The notes under the pieces are model-generated. The model saw nothing but the letters and a program-made list of their open reading frames with translations. It did no database searches and had not been told where the DNA came from. This document shows, piece by piece, positions 30,633 to 41,200 of a DNA stretch of 64,000 nt (the first letter of the stretch is position 1; each line of letters begins with the position of its first letter). The position numbers and the translations under genes are program-made. This stretch comes from Limnephilus marmoratus. Lineage: Eukaryota; Arthropoda; Insecta; Trichoptera; Limnephilidae. The stretch is taken from NCBI GenBank assembly GCA_917880885.1, contig OU862908.1, forward strand, positions 56,441,819-56,505,818, written 5' to 3'.

Positions 30633-31148
30633 TCATTTTCTTCAAGATCTTGTGATATATTTAGAAAATCAAAACCAAAACACATTGAAGCTGTATGGAT
30701 CAGGTGTTCTCGGAAATTAAAAAAAAAAATTCTACAACTTCAAGAGTTCACCAATTTTTCCATTTGTGAAGGCACAAGTCGTTTCAGCAAGTTTTTGTAC
30801 AATAAAAATAAATCCTCAAATAAGAAGTGTGCGAGTGCTCCGTGTATACGATGTAATAAAAATTTAAAAAAATGTATGGAATCACAAAACCCCCAAAAAT
30901 ACCACAAAAAATACTCCAAAACACCTATTAAACCAGTAAAAAAATCCCATCCCACTTATTTTACCCCTAAGTTGGCAACCCTGAGCGAGAGATGGCGAAA
31001 ATCAAAATTACAAACCTATCTTTACAGCTCCATCTATGAAACTTTATCTATGAGTGGCAGCACTTTTACGTCACGGACCACGGTTGAAAAATTTGAACGA
31101 AGTTATACGCCCCCGGAAACTGGCATTTTCAATTGGGGTGTGTTGTGA
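30594..31148 (+). pseudogene. Unrecognised 184-codon frame following a SINE tail
   Basis: The frame starts within the SINE end and passes through its A tail. From about residue 16 it becomes a Lys/Ser/Cys-rich sequence (SCDIFRKSKPKHIEAVWIRC, then CASAPCIRCNKNLKKC), and it ends inside a minus-strand SINE relic at about 31129. The Cys pairs suggest a zinc-binding or Cys-rich peptide, but no family is recognised and the borders are repeats. It may be a fragment of a processed transcript or chance. Confidence 0.25.
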
Positions 31149-31445
31149 GGCTGAAGGTATTGGGGGAGGGAAAGGAGAGGAGGGAGGGGATGTACCTGGC
31201 TATTCAGATTTGGTAAAAAAACTGACAAAGCCATTTCAAGCAAAGTTTCAATTCTGAATGGTGGTCCTACACCAGGGCGATGAAAGTATCTTCCACTCTG
31301 GAAAGTACCGCTAATATACCTTATGTTATTTTGAATCAGTGGTGCCTAACCGGTAGCTCGCGGGCACCTGGTAGCTCGCGGCCTGTTCTCTAGGCGCCCG
31401 CGAACAATATTGGTGAAATAAATTAAATAAGCAATAGGTCAAGAT

Positions 31446-31755
31446 ACAGAAGAGATATGCTATGGTATCCGCGCAACTGTCGCCGGACTACGCGCTAATT
31501 AGCGTAGTTTTCATACAAAAATAATTTGTTCATTTCGTTGATTTTTTGAAAATGCGCATTAATATTGGTTAACAATATATTTTGAATAAGGAAAGAATTC
31601 GTTCATTTAGTTTAACATTCGTTTGGTTTATTAGTTAATTATTTGTTCTTTTCGTTTATTTGTTAATTGGTAAACAATATCGGCGACACTCGGAAGCGCA
31701 GACCCACATAGTAAAAACAGCAGATAGCACATCTACTTATATTTCAATATCTTTG
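31446..31755. mobile_element. hAT-type MITE, copy 1 of the family at 35527
   Basis: It matches 35541-35851 nearly base for base, from TACAGAAGAGATATGCTATG to TTTCAATATCTTTG. The first about 14 bases of the left end are missing here. GTCAAGA lies on both sides (31438-31444 and 31756-31762), consistent with a target duplication. Confidence 0.85.
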
Positions 31756-32014
31756 GTCAAGACATATATGACGCAATAAAAAAGATCATTACTGAACAGA
31801 ACATACCAATACAGAAACTGGTAGCCATGACTACCGACGGAGCGCCTGCTGTGATCGGTAGAAATGTTGGATTTATTGGTCTGTATGAAAAGGATGAAGA
31901 TTTTCCTAAATTTAATTCCTATCACTGTGTTATACACCAGGAAAATTTGATTGCCAAAAAACCTAACCTTGGCCATGTTATGAGCGTAGTAGTATGAATT
32001 GTGAATTTCATACG
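31735..32014 (+). pseudogene. hAT transposase, catalytic-region fragment
   Basis: The frame reads GQDIYDAIKKIITEQNIPIQ, KLVAMTTDGAPAVIGRNVGF and FPKFNSYHCVIHQENLIAKK. The TTDGAPA and CVIHQ..L segments are the second catalytic Asp region and the following conserved His of ZBED5/GTF2IRD2-type hAT transposases. It is cut on the left by the inserted MITE and on the right by the MITE at 32023. A frame change occurs near 31985. Confidence 0.85.
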
Positions 32015-32350
32015 TGGACGAGCAAGGGCGGATCCAGGATTTGTTTCTGGGGGGGGCACAAGGGGCGGACGGGCAAAAAATCAACAATTCAGGATTTTTT
32101 CTGGGGGGGAGGGGGGGGGGGGGGGTGGGGGTGGGGGAACAAGGGGCGGATGGTTACAAGTTCAAGTATATATAGGAAGATTTATGAAAGTGTCAAAACA
32201 ATAGAAAAATTAAATGATTATTTTTAATTTATAAACTAACGTTTAAATCAAGATTTTTATGCATAGCACAAAGGGTAACAATTATTATAAGCAATAATTG
32301 TCAGCCTGAAACACTCATTTACATTGAAAAATCTTCCGAGAAAAGATACT

Positions 32351-32423
32351 TGCCGCCAACGGGACTTGAACCCGCGTCCTTCTGATTGCCGGTCGGATGC
32401 TCTGACCACTGAGCTATGGCGGT
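32351..32423 (-). tRNA. tRNA-like gene, Ala(GGC) by anticodon, left arm
   Basis: 73 bases including the discriminator. D stem GCTC/GAGC is perfect and the B box is GGGTTCAAGTCCC. The acceptor is ACCGCCA with TGGCGGC (first pair mismatched). The anticodon loop is CCGGCAA, so the anticodon would be GGC but position 33 is C in place of the near-universal U. The anticodon stem has one mismatch. No G3-U70, so it lacks the normal Ala identity pair. Probably a pseudo-tRNA in a mobile element. Confidence 0.6.
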
Positions 32424-32577
32424 TTATCTAATACACCTAGCGAGAGATTTAGTACCTACTAACAATACCTCCCTCACAAAAATAAAGTTGGTTGTTTTCA
32501 GGTGGAAAAATGTAATAATCAGTAATTGTTGAATGAAACACCAGTATATATTGAATTATTTGGCGGGTATTAGATAA

Positions 32578-32650
32578 GCCGCCATAACTCAGTGGTCAGA
32601 GCATCCGACTGGCAATCAGAAGGACACGGGTTCAAGTCCCGTTGGCGGCA
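32578..32650 (+). tRNA. tRNA-like gene, Ala(GGC) by anticodon, right arm
   Basis: 73 bases. The acceptor is perfect, GCCGCCA with TGGCGGC, A73 discriminator, T arm ACGGG-TTCAAGT-CCCGT, loop CTGGCAA with U33 and anticodon GGC. One mismatch in the D stem (A10-C25) and one in the anticodon stem (C29-A41). It lacks G3-U70. A and B boxes are intact, so it could be transcribed by Pol III. It mirrors the copy at 32351-32423. Confidence 0.7.
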
Positions 32651-32861
32651 AGTATCTTTTCTCGGAAGATTTTTCAATGTAAATGAGTGTTTCAGGCTGA
32701 CAATTATTGCTTATAATAATTGAAAAATTAAATGTTTAATAAAGACAGTTTCTGCTTCTAAGTATGTACTGTGATGGAATCTCCACAGTACACAAAAATA
32801 CCATCTGGGGGGGGCACGTGCCCCCGTGCCCCCCCCCTAAATCCGCCTATGTGGACGAGCG

Positions 32862-33756
32862 TTGAACCATCATCTTTTCAAAGATTTGCTTGATGAATTG
32901 GACAGTGAACATGGTGATTTGATCTACTTCGCTGAAGTAAGGTGGCTCAGTCGTGATAAAGTGCTGACAAGATTTGTTGGTTTGATGACAGAAATCAAAA
33001 TATTTTTGCAATCTAAAGATAGCTATGAAGCAAAACTCGATGATAAAGTATGGCTGGCCGACTTGGCATTTCTAACTGATGTAACTGCGAAACTAAATAA
33101 ACTCAACGAAATACTACAAGGAAAAGAAAAACACATATCAGACATGATGAGCGCAATTTTAGCTTTCATAAAAAAAAATCGATCTATGGAAGAAGCAGTT
33201 AGAGGAGAAAAATTTTCTACATTTTCCTTCGTTTACTCTCCTTTTGGACGATGAATATATTGCGGGGTATAACCCAGCTAAACATTTGGAGTTGTTTCAC
33301 CAGTTACAATCGGAATTCGAAAGGCGTTTTGACAACATTTTCTGTATGAACCTTTTTGTCAAAAATCTATTTATCGAAAGCGATGTTTCACAACTAGCTT
33401 CGTTGATAGAAACCCATTGCTTCGTTAATAAAGCGAAAGCTGAATTAGAAATTAATACGCTTCGCAGTGATATCATCCTTAAAAGCACAGACAATAAAAG
33501 CGACGAAGTTTTCAAGCTCATGGACCCTGTTAAATACAAAAACATACTTAACTGTGCTCTTATCGTTAAAGCATTTTTTGGGTCAACCTATCTATGTGAA
33601 CGTGCTTTTTCTCAACTAAAGGTAATTAAAACCAAATACAGAAGTATGTTAACTATCGAACACGTCAAAAATTGTATGATTTTGGGTTGCACAGAAGATT
33701 ACCAACCAGACTTTAAGAAGCTTTCTGAAAATATTGACAGCCAAGTATCACATTAG
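32862..33756 (+). pseudogene. hAT transposase, C-terminal half
   Basis: The first frame (to 33254) gives LIYFAEVRWLSRDKVLTRFV, with the RWLS motif of ZBED5/GTF2IRD2-type transposases, and a helical stretch. After a one-base shift near 33230, the frame to 33756 gives KNILNCALIVKAFFGSTYLC, ERAFSQLKVIKTKYRSMLTI and EHVKNCMILG, the C-terminal dimerisation signature with a conserved ERAFSQLK. The stop is at 33754-33756. Its N-terminal and catalytic parts lie at 31735-32014 across the inserted MITE. Confidence 0.88.
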
Positions 33757-34181
33757 TTTTTTGCGGTTCCTGTCTATTCTGTTTGAAGTGTAGTAAGTGT
33801 TTATTAACATAATAAATAAAAAGTGGAGTAATTGTATAATGTAGTTTCCTTTATATCACTTATATTTTTTTATGAACTCTGCGGTGCCCGCGTGGCATAT
33901 CGGAATTTTCAAAGTAGCCCTTGGAGCAATACCAGTTGGGCACCACTGTTTTAAATGATTAAATTGTGAAATAATACAAATTAGTAGAATAAAATTTATT
34001 TGTGCATGCCGGGATTTGAACCCGCCCCGCCCGCCTCCTCCGGATTGCGAGTCGAGAGTCTTACCCCCCTGACCAGAGGGGCAGGGATTTATTATTTTGT
34101 TCCAAATAATATACTAATAAGCTGATCTTTCATACATATTATTAAGTATAATAATTATTGCCATCTTTACTTACTTTTCAG

Positions 34182-34273
34182 ATGAAGATCTGATTAAATG
34201 GGGATGGCCTGAAGATGTCTGGTTCCACGTCGATAAAGTATCCTCCGCTCATGTATATTTGAGACTGGCTCCG
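34182..34273 (+). CDS. CCDC25: Orphan exon of a CCDC25-like gene
   Basis: A pyrimidine tract and CAG precede it (TTACTTTTCAG) and GTAAAA follows it. In the open phase it reads [20 protein letters not shown] then [10 protein letters not shown], the highly conserved NFACT-R (DUF814) segment of CCDC25, a small protein reported to sense extracellular trap DNA at the cell surface and related to the ribosome-quality-control factor NEMF. The exon would start in phase 1, as expected if the previous exon supplies the first base of the Asn or Asp codon. No other CCDC25 exon was found by eye on either side. It may be one exon of a gene with very long introns, or an isolated relic. Confidence 0.65.
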
Positions 34274-34499
34274 GTAAAATATTTACCTAAGTCTAATAAT
34301 AGCCGACTTTTGAAGAAATAAAAAAAATCCGCTCCTTAGCTTGAATCTCTAATAATAAACATTCTCAATATTAGAGAATTTCAGATTTCTCCACAAATAT
34401 ATGATATGCCTATAAAAAGACCTAGACTCAAAATTCGGGGCACTCCACGGGGAACATATGAAAGAAAGTAACAGATCGTGTTCATGCATACAATACTTT

Positions 34500-34611
34500 G
34501 GTGACAATATCCTTTGTAAATTTTTTCCACGATCGAGTGTCACCCTCTTATCGGGTGGCACCCGGGGCGGTCCGCCCCCACCGCCCCCCCCTCGATACGC
34601 CACTGCATAGA
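34500..34611. mobile_element. Right end of a hAT-like element
   Basis: TCGATACGCCACTG ends at about 34606; its complement CAGTGGCGTATCGA is a typical hAT terminus, and GTGGCACCCGGGGCGG resembles the interior of the element at 57257. The left end was not found. Confidence 0.45.
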
Positions 34612-35150
34612 CTGACTTGTGTGGAAGAATATAGAGAGGGATGGGATAGCTCGGAAATGGCGAGGGGCAAAATGAAGGAGACCACTCTGTCCAATTTGGG
34701 AGGCGGGTAAGGATACCACCGGAACCATTTATTGGATAACCAACACCTCTGCCACAGGTCACCCCAAGCTCGCTACGTTTGGTGACTTAGCAGGGATGCT
34801 TGGGTTAATGGAGCGAGGTTTGCCTAGGTCTTGGTGGCACATGCTCTTTCCCATCTACTGCGTGGATCAGGAGAGACTGGTTGATGGAGACCTTTTTACT
34901 TATCCAGCCGGACTTTCTCGACCCATCACCTTGTACGTAATGTAATGGGAGGGATGGATTCATATGTCTGTCACTCCTGTACACATTGACCCCCCCGATT
35001 CCTACCCACCCCTGATACCTTTTTCCCTCCCAGAACTTTCTCTCCTTCCTTTCCCTAAAAAACCCCCCCAAACAGCATCCCCAAAGATGACCTAGACCCC
35101 GAGGGAAATTGTTTTCCTCAGAGTCTTCTCTGTGGAACTGATGTAAAAAA
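34612..35150 (+). mobile_element. 5'-truncated LINE 3' end (family J3)
   Basis: It matches the minus-strand copy at 171-590 and the 3' ends at 48060-48170 and 59657-59904. It ends with the hairpin segment GAGGGAAATTGTTTTCCTCA, then CTGTGGAACTGATGTAAAAA. The coding part preceding it is decayed. Confidence 0.75.
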
Positions 35151-35526
35151 AATATCAAAAATAAAATAATGCAAATGGTTGAAAATTTTTATTGTCTACT
35201 TACATAATTTAAAAAAAAAAAAATACATAACTGCTGTATAAAATAATTTCTAGTTTACGATTTTCAATGAGGCTCTGCATTTAAAAAGTGTACTAGACAT
35301 TATTTTCAATCTAATACAGAAAAATTGTACATGCGTAAGCATTTTTATTTTCAATATTCATATTTGACACAATAAACTTTTTATATTTTTATTATGATTG
35401 GATTATAAATATGAATCCGTTATATTCATACAATAAATACTGAATAAAGGAAATCTTTCAATAGGCTGAAGCTTTTCACATAACATGACTCTTCATACAA
35501 GTACAGTTGCAGTACATTGATCTACC

Positions 35527-35851
35527 CAAAGATATTCAAATACAGAAGAGATATGCTATGGTATCCGCGCAACTGTCGCCGGACTACGCGCTAATTAGCG
35601 TAGTTTTCATACAAAAAGAATTTGTTCATTTCGTTGATTTTTTGAAAATGTGCATTAATATTGGTTAACAATATATTTTGGGTAAGGAAAGAATTCGTTC
35701 ATTTAGTTTAACGTTCGTTTGGTTTATTCGTTAATTATTTGTTCTTTTAGTTTATTTGTTAATTGGTAAACAATATCGGCGACACCCGGAAGCGCAGACC
35801 CACATAGTTAAAACAGCAGATAGCACATCTACTTATATTTCAATATCTTTG
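35527..35851. mobile_element. hAT-type MITE, complete copy
   Basis: The left end CAAAGATATTCAAATA and right end TATTTCAATATCTTTG are inverted. GATCTACC flanks both sides exactly (35519-35526 and 35852-35859). 325 bp. A second copy sits in the hAT transposon at 31446-31755. Confidence 0.9.
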
Positions 35852-35906
35852 GATCTACCTGTGTATATATTTACTAGGTAACAAATATTTAAGTCGGCAT
35901 ATTATA

Positions 35907-36246
35907 AGGGTCATTAAAGAAATCAATTTTTCATGATATCGAGACAACTTTGGTAATGATTTGTGAGTTTACGATATTTATAAAAAAAATTGCTCTATTT
36001 ATTATAGCAATATGATGAAATTTACAATAAAAAATAAAATTATTAAAAAAAGCAATTTGATGGGTGTAAATTTAAGTTACAAATGATCGATTTGCAATAA
36101 AAATTTCAACCCAAGACAAAAGCTTTTTTATTATATTATCACAGTAGATAATGGATCAAGATTATTTTTTAAATGATTATAATTAACTCACAAAAAAATG
36201 CCAGAGACGCCACTAAAATCATGCAAAATTGATTTTTTAATGGCCT
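35907..36246. mobile_element. AT-rich inverted-repeat MITE
   Basis: The left end GGGTCATTAAAGAAATCAAT (to TTTTCATGAT) is opposed by ATCATGCAAAATTGATTTTTT and TAATGGCC at the right end. Interior inverted phrases (ATTTATTATAGC, GCAATTTGATGG) suggest more self-pairing. Target duplication is likely TA or TATAA. Class uncertain. Confidence 0.6.
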
Positions 36247-36257
36247 GTACTTTATAA

Positions 36258-36672
36258 TCTTCATATATATAAAAAATGAATTGCTGAATGTGTTGCTAAG
36301 CGCATAACTTTCGAACGACTGCACCAAATTGGATAATTCTTTTTTTTTTGTGTGTTCGTTATTGTCAGGACAAGGTTTTTATAAAAATTTCGGTGAGCTC
36401 TGGCATTATGAAATTTGTATAAAAAATTGCTATTGGTGGCATGCGAGGTTTGAAAACTGAATGTATGGAAAGCAGGAGGGAGGGTGAAGGGGGGGGGGGG
36501 GGGGGAGTGGGGAGAGGGAAGTTGGAGGTGACGGAGTGGGAACGCGAGAGGGGAAGAGGACGCAGGAGAAGAAGGGGAGGCGGAAGGGGAACAGGACGCA
36601 TGGGAAAGGACACGCAGGGAGAAAAAAGTTTCTTTATTAAATGGCATAGCAACGCATGCCGGGACCAGCTAG
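36258..36672 (+). mobile_element. Non-autonomous Helitron
   Basis: It begins TCTTCATATATATAAAAAAT and ends with CTAG at 36669-36672, inserted between A (36257) and T (36673). A hairpin GGCAT-AGCAACGC-ATGCC lies just inside the 3' end. The 5' interior AAGCGCATAACTTTCGAACG and the 3' tip resemble known insect Helitrons. The G-rich middle (36480-36600) is simple sequence, and the open frames in it are artefacts. Confidence 0.8.
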
Positions 36673-38250
36673 TTTAAAATATAAATAAATAAAGTAGCAC
36701 ATATCTGTATTAGACATTTGCTATATCTTTTGATAAAAAAATTTTGTAATCCAATTTGGTTAGGTATTTTGGCCTCAAATCCAAAATTAAGTTTCATATG
36801 AAATAAAGTTTTTTATGGCTGCACAGCTGTTCCCCTTAAAGCAGCGAGTTAGACTATTATACAAATTTAACTTCTGGCATCTTTTTAAAGACTTTTTTTT
36901 TAAACTTCAATATGAACTAGATAATATGAAGTATTATCTATTTTCTCTATATGTATTTATTTATCAATGTTAAACAGCTCATACACAAAAAAATTGATAA
37001 TGAAACAAATATTGAATATGGTGAATGGAAACACATTTTTTACCTTTTGATATCTAGTTGTGGAAGATTGACTCAATAAGAAATAATAAATTGATAATCT
37101 TGCATTTGTATAACGTAAAAAACATATATTTTATTTTTGCTATAGATATTTAGGTTCAAGTGCAATTGAACAGACAGTAAATATTTGACATGAAAATAAT
37201 TACATATAGGTAATATGTAGCAACATAATTAAATATATACTTAACAGAATGCTCCTTTATTTGCATATTTATAATGCAAAAAATATATTTAACGCCAACG
37301 AGCTAAGGCAATACTTTTATCAAGTTATAAATGTGTTGTCAGCATTTTGTAGAAAGAAAAAATAAAGCATTTTAATTGTGAATACTAAAATGTACCGATG
37401 CGGCAAACATTTATCCACAAGAATAATAACAAAATTGCTATAAAAGCGAAAATAACAAAGTAAAAAAAAATGTTACTAATAATGGCAGTAGAATCTTTGA
37501 GGAACTACGGGCTAAGAACCCAACTAGATTGCAGGAAAAAAACTAACTTCTTCAGTTGCTATCTCCTATTGGAGGAAGACTATTAGAAAGAAAATCTTCC
37601 TCCTGCAGGCTATGTTTTATCTGATCAACTGAGTTGTTCCACTATGCAAGTATATGATACACATCGATTCAAGTATCTTGGCGACACAGGTTTAAACACA
37701 GGCACATGTTGCCGACATTTTGTCAATTCATCGGTGCCGCTAGTTTCCAGTAACCAGCCGGGCGAGGTGGTTGCCACTCACATAGAGACTTCAAATATGG
37801 TATCACCTGTGTCAGAGATTTTGTCTCAATGCATGTGCTTAATGTTGGTAATTGGTGGGGACGCTCATGAATTCAGTAGCAAAGTGTACGGGCTGTGCAA
37901 TAGGATAAGGATTTGAGACATGAGTACACGATATGAATATCGGAGTATATTGGAGAGTATCGAATACCGAATATAGCTTAGCCTTATGGACAACTTTAGA
38001 GGACAACTCACAAAATTATGTAAAAGATTTTAAAAGCTTCTCCTGTCGAAGCGTAATTTGGTGTAAACTTAATTTAATCACACTTTCTACAAAATGCCGA
38101 TGACGGCGCTTCATTCATAATTTATTTTTAACAACCATTATTTTTTTAAATAAATAACTATAATATAGTATTTATCGAACAAATCATTAAATAGTATCAC
38201 ATGTGGGCAGGATGCACAAATGCCGGAGGGGCAGGGATCATGGGGGCTAC
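36673..38250. other. Intergenic or ASCC2 3' flank, no gene supported
   Basis: AT-rich. A 90-codon plus-strand frame at 37644-37916 has no recognised domain and is GC-richer than its surroundings. The near repeat AGGAAGACTATTAGAAAGAA/CTTCCTCCTG at 37573-37610 can form a hairpin (GGAGGAAGA with TCTTCCTCC). The ASCC2 transcript probably ends in this interval. Confidence 0.4.
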
Positions 38251-38255
38251 GGGGG

Positions 38256-41200
38256 CTATGAGGGCAGGACCCCCTGGTTCCTCTTCCACTGGGCCCCCGA
38301 CCTGCGGTTGTGGTTCCCTGACTGTGACTTGTTGGCCGCCTTCTTTTGCCGGCTGATCAGCACATCCTTGTCCTGTCCTTGTCCCTTGGCTTTACCAACC
38401 ACATCCCTGAAAATGCAATTAAGTAAAAATTAAACATCAAAGAAATCTATCTGTGGCATCTTTATATAATAATGATATACTCAAATGAAAATATAAAAAT
38501 TAAACCTAATTACGATTTATGTCATCTTTTTTTTACATTCTCATTTTTCAATCATAAATTGAAAATTTGGTTCAATGCACGGACATATGAATATATCTGG
38601 ACCTGCCCTAAGTGATAAAAACGTATTATTTCCCCCTCCACATGGCGCCGGCTGGAGCTCCTCCTTGGAACCGGCTCGCTCCATGGGGAGGGGATAGAGC
38701 CTCGCTTGAATCTAAAATGTGTGACGTCATCATTCTTGCCGTGAACAGCGAGAAGCTAACATCCATACATTTAACGAAATAACACGCCAAAACGATAGCT
38801 TGTGCTATACAATATATCTACATATCAATGTGCACATAGCGAATGTGGGCGGTTCTTCAGTGTGCTCGTCGCTGGTTACAGGGGTAAGTAAATTATGAAA
38901 CATTTGTAAAAGTGTTTTAACTAAACATGGCAACAAAATATTGCTATGTGTATTGGGGCGAGTCTTTTTGGGGCGAGCATTTGGCCTTAGCAAATATGTT
39001 ATTAACGTATTCACTAGAAAAAGCACAAAAGGCAACAATCAAACTAATTCTCCAAGTAGCATATGATACAGACTCTGAAAAAATTTACAAGATGCTCGAT
39101 GTTCTGTCAATCAGACAACTCTACGCTAAAGCGTCTATTCTTCACCTCTTCAAATTCAAACTACATATCCCTTTACTTTCTCAGTCCTCAATAACAAGCC
39201 GGTCTTCAACAAACCTAACACTCAACATCCCGCTAAGGCACACGACCCACGGACAAAGATCCTTTAACTACTATTCCATCAAACTATATAACTGCATGCC
39301 ACCTTCTTTGAAAAAACATGCTGATTATTCACCAACAAATAAACTAAAAACACAAATCACAGACTGGATAAAAACTAAAGGAACACTATTTTTCCAAAAC
39401 CTATTTACTCCAAACCAAACATAAAAATTAAATTGGTATTTAAATTATACCACTAGACCGACAAAATAGATTAATATTGCATAGCTATTTTTAAAATATT
39501 GGCACTAATATCATCTACTTTTGTTTTTTTCTTTTCTCTTTTCGTCTCAACTGCTCTCTAAGTTCACTTCATGTATATTCTTTATAAAAACACTTATATC
39601 ACACTTTGTAAAATATATTCTTTATTTTTTTTTTCTTTTTACTATAATGTATTATCCTTTGCGACTTTAGTATATTATGATGCTCAACATACCTCAACTT
39701 ACTACATTGTGTCTGTATAATATTATGATGACTATCTCAACACAGCTACCCACACCTACTATATGTACATTACTGCCACAATGGGTGGTACCACGGAGTC
39801 CTCCTTGAGAGTCTCAAGGGGGATACTGTGCTATCACTTATGATGGCATAATAATACATGCGTACACCTCAGCACGGGTTCTCCCAGTGAGGTGTTCTCA
39901 ATCCATAACCACATTCATTTTAACCAATTACATACAGTTACCGATCATATTTCACTCTACTACCTACTATGTTTCATATTAAGAATATTTTTTGTTTTAC
40001 TAAACTTCCACCTTATGTAATTGTCATTGCATTTATTAACTCTATGTCATTGTATTTATACTGTATGTAAGAGCATAGAAATAAATAAATAAAAAAAATA
40101 AAAAAACGTGGCAAGCAATACGCGCTCCCATGTAAAAAGGTCTATTCATTCAAAGCAGATTTTGCTTTTAAGAACTAAATGGTGATATTGTAATGCGAGA
40201 TGCCTATATACTGTCAGATTGATTGTTAAACGAATCACAGTCATCTTTCCCCTCTTCGCCCTCCATAGTTTGGTTTTACCCCTCATCTGTAACTTCTTGT
40301 CTATCCATTTGGATGTCTATGGTTCAATGATAATAAAAAAAGTGTAGGAAGATTAGCAAACCTTCATTGGTAAATGCAACTGAAATACTTCAATGTAAAA
40401 ATAAAATAATATAAAACAGCTGTATGTTTACCAAACATAATAGAATAATATAATATGGCTTCTATGTAAGATTCCATTACATTTTCTTTTCAAGTTTGTT
40501 TTTGAATATTTATTTATATGTAAGCAAAAATTTTTTGTACATCTAGTAAGATACAAATACATTTTAAGAGGAAAAAAAGATTACTACACAAAAATACATT
40601 TTAAGGAAAACAGATATCTATGCGACTAAAATTATATTGGTAAGATTGTTACAAATCACAAAACATTCTTTACATAATATAATGCACATATCCTAAGAAA
40701 AGTGCTAAGACTTGGGGCTTCCTTTACGGCGTTCGGCAGACTGTTATAAAGTTTTTGCCCTTTATAAAACGAGCTATTTTGTGTGCACGAAAGTTTAGTT
40801 TTGGGAAGGCTAAAGTCTCCGCGTCTTCTTGTAGGATAATTGTGAACATTTTCTTGAAACATAATATTACTCTGCAGATAATTTGGGAGCATATTATTTT
40901 TAAGTTTATATATCATTGTTAATGTATTATATATTATATGTTGTTTTGTTGTCATCATATTTAAATTTTGTAACATAATTTTAACTCTAGTAAAATAGTT
41001 GCATTTTAAAATCATCCTCATCCCCCTATTTTGTATAAATTGTAGTTAATTATTTTGGACTTTGTTACATAGGAATAAAATACTAGAACAATAATTTAAA
41101 CGCGGAGTTACAATAGAATTGTAAACAAGGCGCGTTGTCTTGAGATCCAAGTTATTTCTGATCCTTTTCGGGAATCAAACTTTTTTAGCAATTTTATTTG

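Larger units (their letters stand above)
32279..32722. repeat. Palindrome: 156-base arms, 132-base spacer
   Basis: Left arm 32279-32434 and right arm 32567-32722 are inverted copies of equal length with a few substitutions. Each arm contains one complete tRNA-like gene plus about 70 bases of outer flank (AATTATTGCTTATAATAATT and TTTCTCGGAAGATTTTTCAA) and a short inner flank. The spacer is AT-rich and unrelated. Confidence 0.9.
32023..32851. mobile_element. 829-bp hAT MITE carrying a tRNA palindrome
   Basis: The left end is CAAGGGCGGATCCAGG and the right end is the complement of CATAGGCGGATTTAGG. TGGACGAG flanks both sides exactly (32015-32022 and 32852-32859). G-runs near the left and C-runs near the right end resemble the 213-bp MITE at 13948. 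The central part (32279-32722) is a palindrome with two tRNA-like genes. Confidence 0.92.
31337..33948 (+). mobile_element. hAT transposon, 2.6 kb, with decayed transposase
   Basis: The ends are CAGTGGTGCCTAACCGG and the complement of CCAGTTGGGCACCACTG. The flanks are TTTTGAAT (31329-31336) and TTTTAAAT (33949-33956), an 8-bp duplication with one mismatch. It encodes a plus-strand transposase in pieces (31735-31990 and 32862-33756) and carries two later insertions: a 310-bp MITE (31446-31755) and an 829-bp hAT MITE (32023-32851). Confidence 0.9.
31129..34085 (-). repeat. Minus-strand SINE split by a hAT transposon
   Basis: The SINE body lies at 31129-31336 and the head at 33957-34085 (B box GGATTTGAACCC on the plus strand as read, complement GGGTTCAAATCC). 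Read on the minus strand, the linker breaks at ATTTAAAA and resumes after the hAT element at TTCAAAATAACATAAGG. The 3' end of the SINE beyond CAATTGGGG is missing. Confidence 0.85.

Noticed and set aside
31994..32227. Gly/Trp-rich plus-strand frames
   Set aside because: They read through the G-runs of the hAT MITE and have no protein features.
32279..32722. Ordinary tRNA gene pair of the host
   Set aside because: The pair is inside a MITE with a clear target duplication, the arms extend well beyond the tRNAs, and both have stem mismatches and lack the Ala identity pair.
34349..34762. 137-codon minus-strand frame
   Set aside because: It spans a hAT end and a LINE 3' end; composite of repeats.
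36261..36677. Overlapping frames on both strands in a G-rich tract
   Set aside because: They come from a purine-rich simple sequence inside a Helitron and encode Pro/Ser or Arg/Gly runs only.
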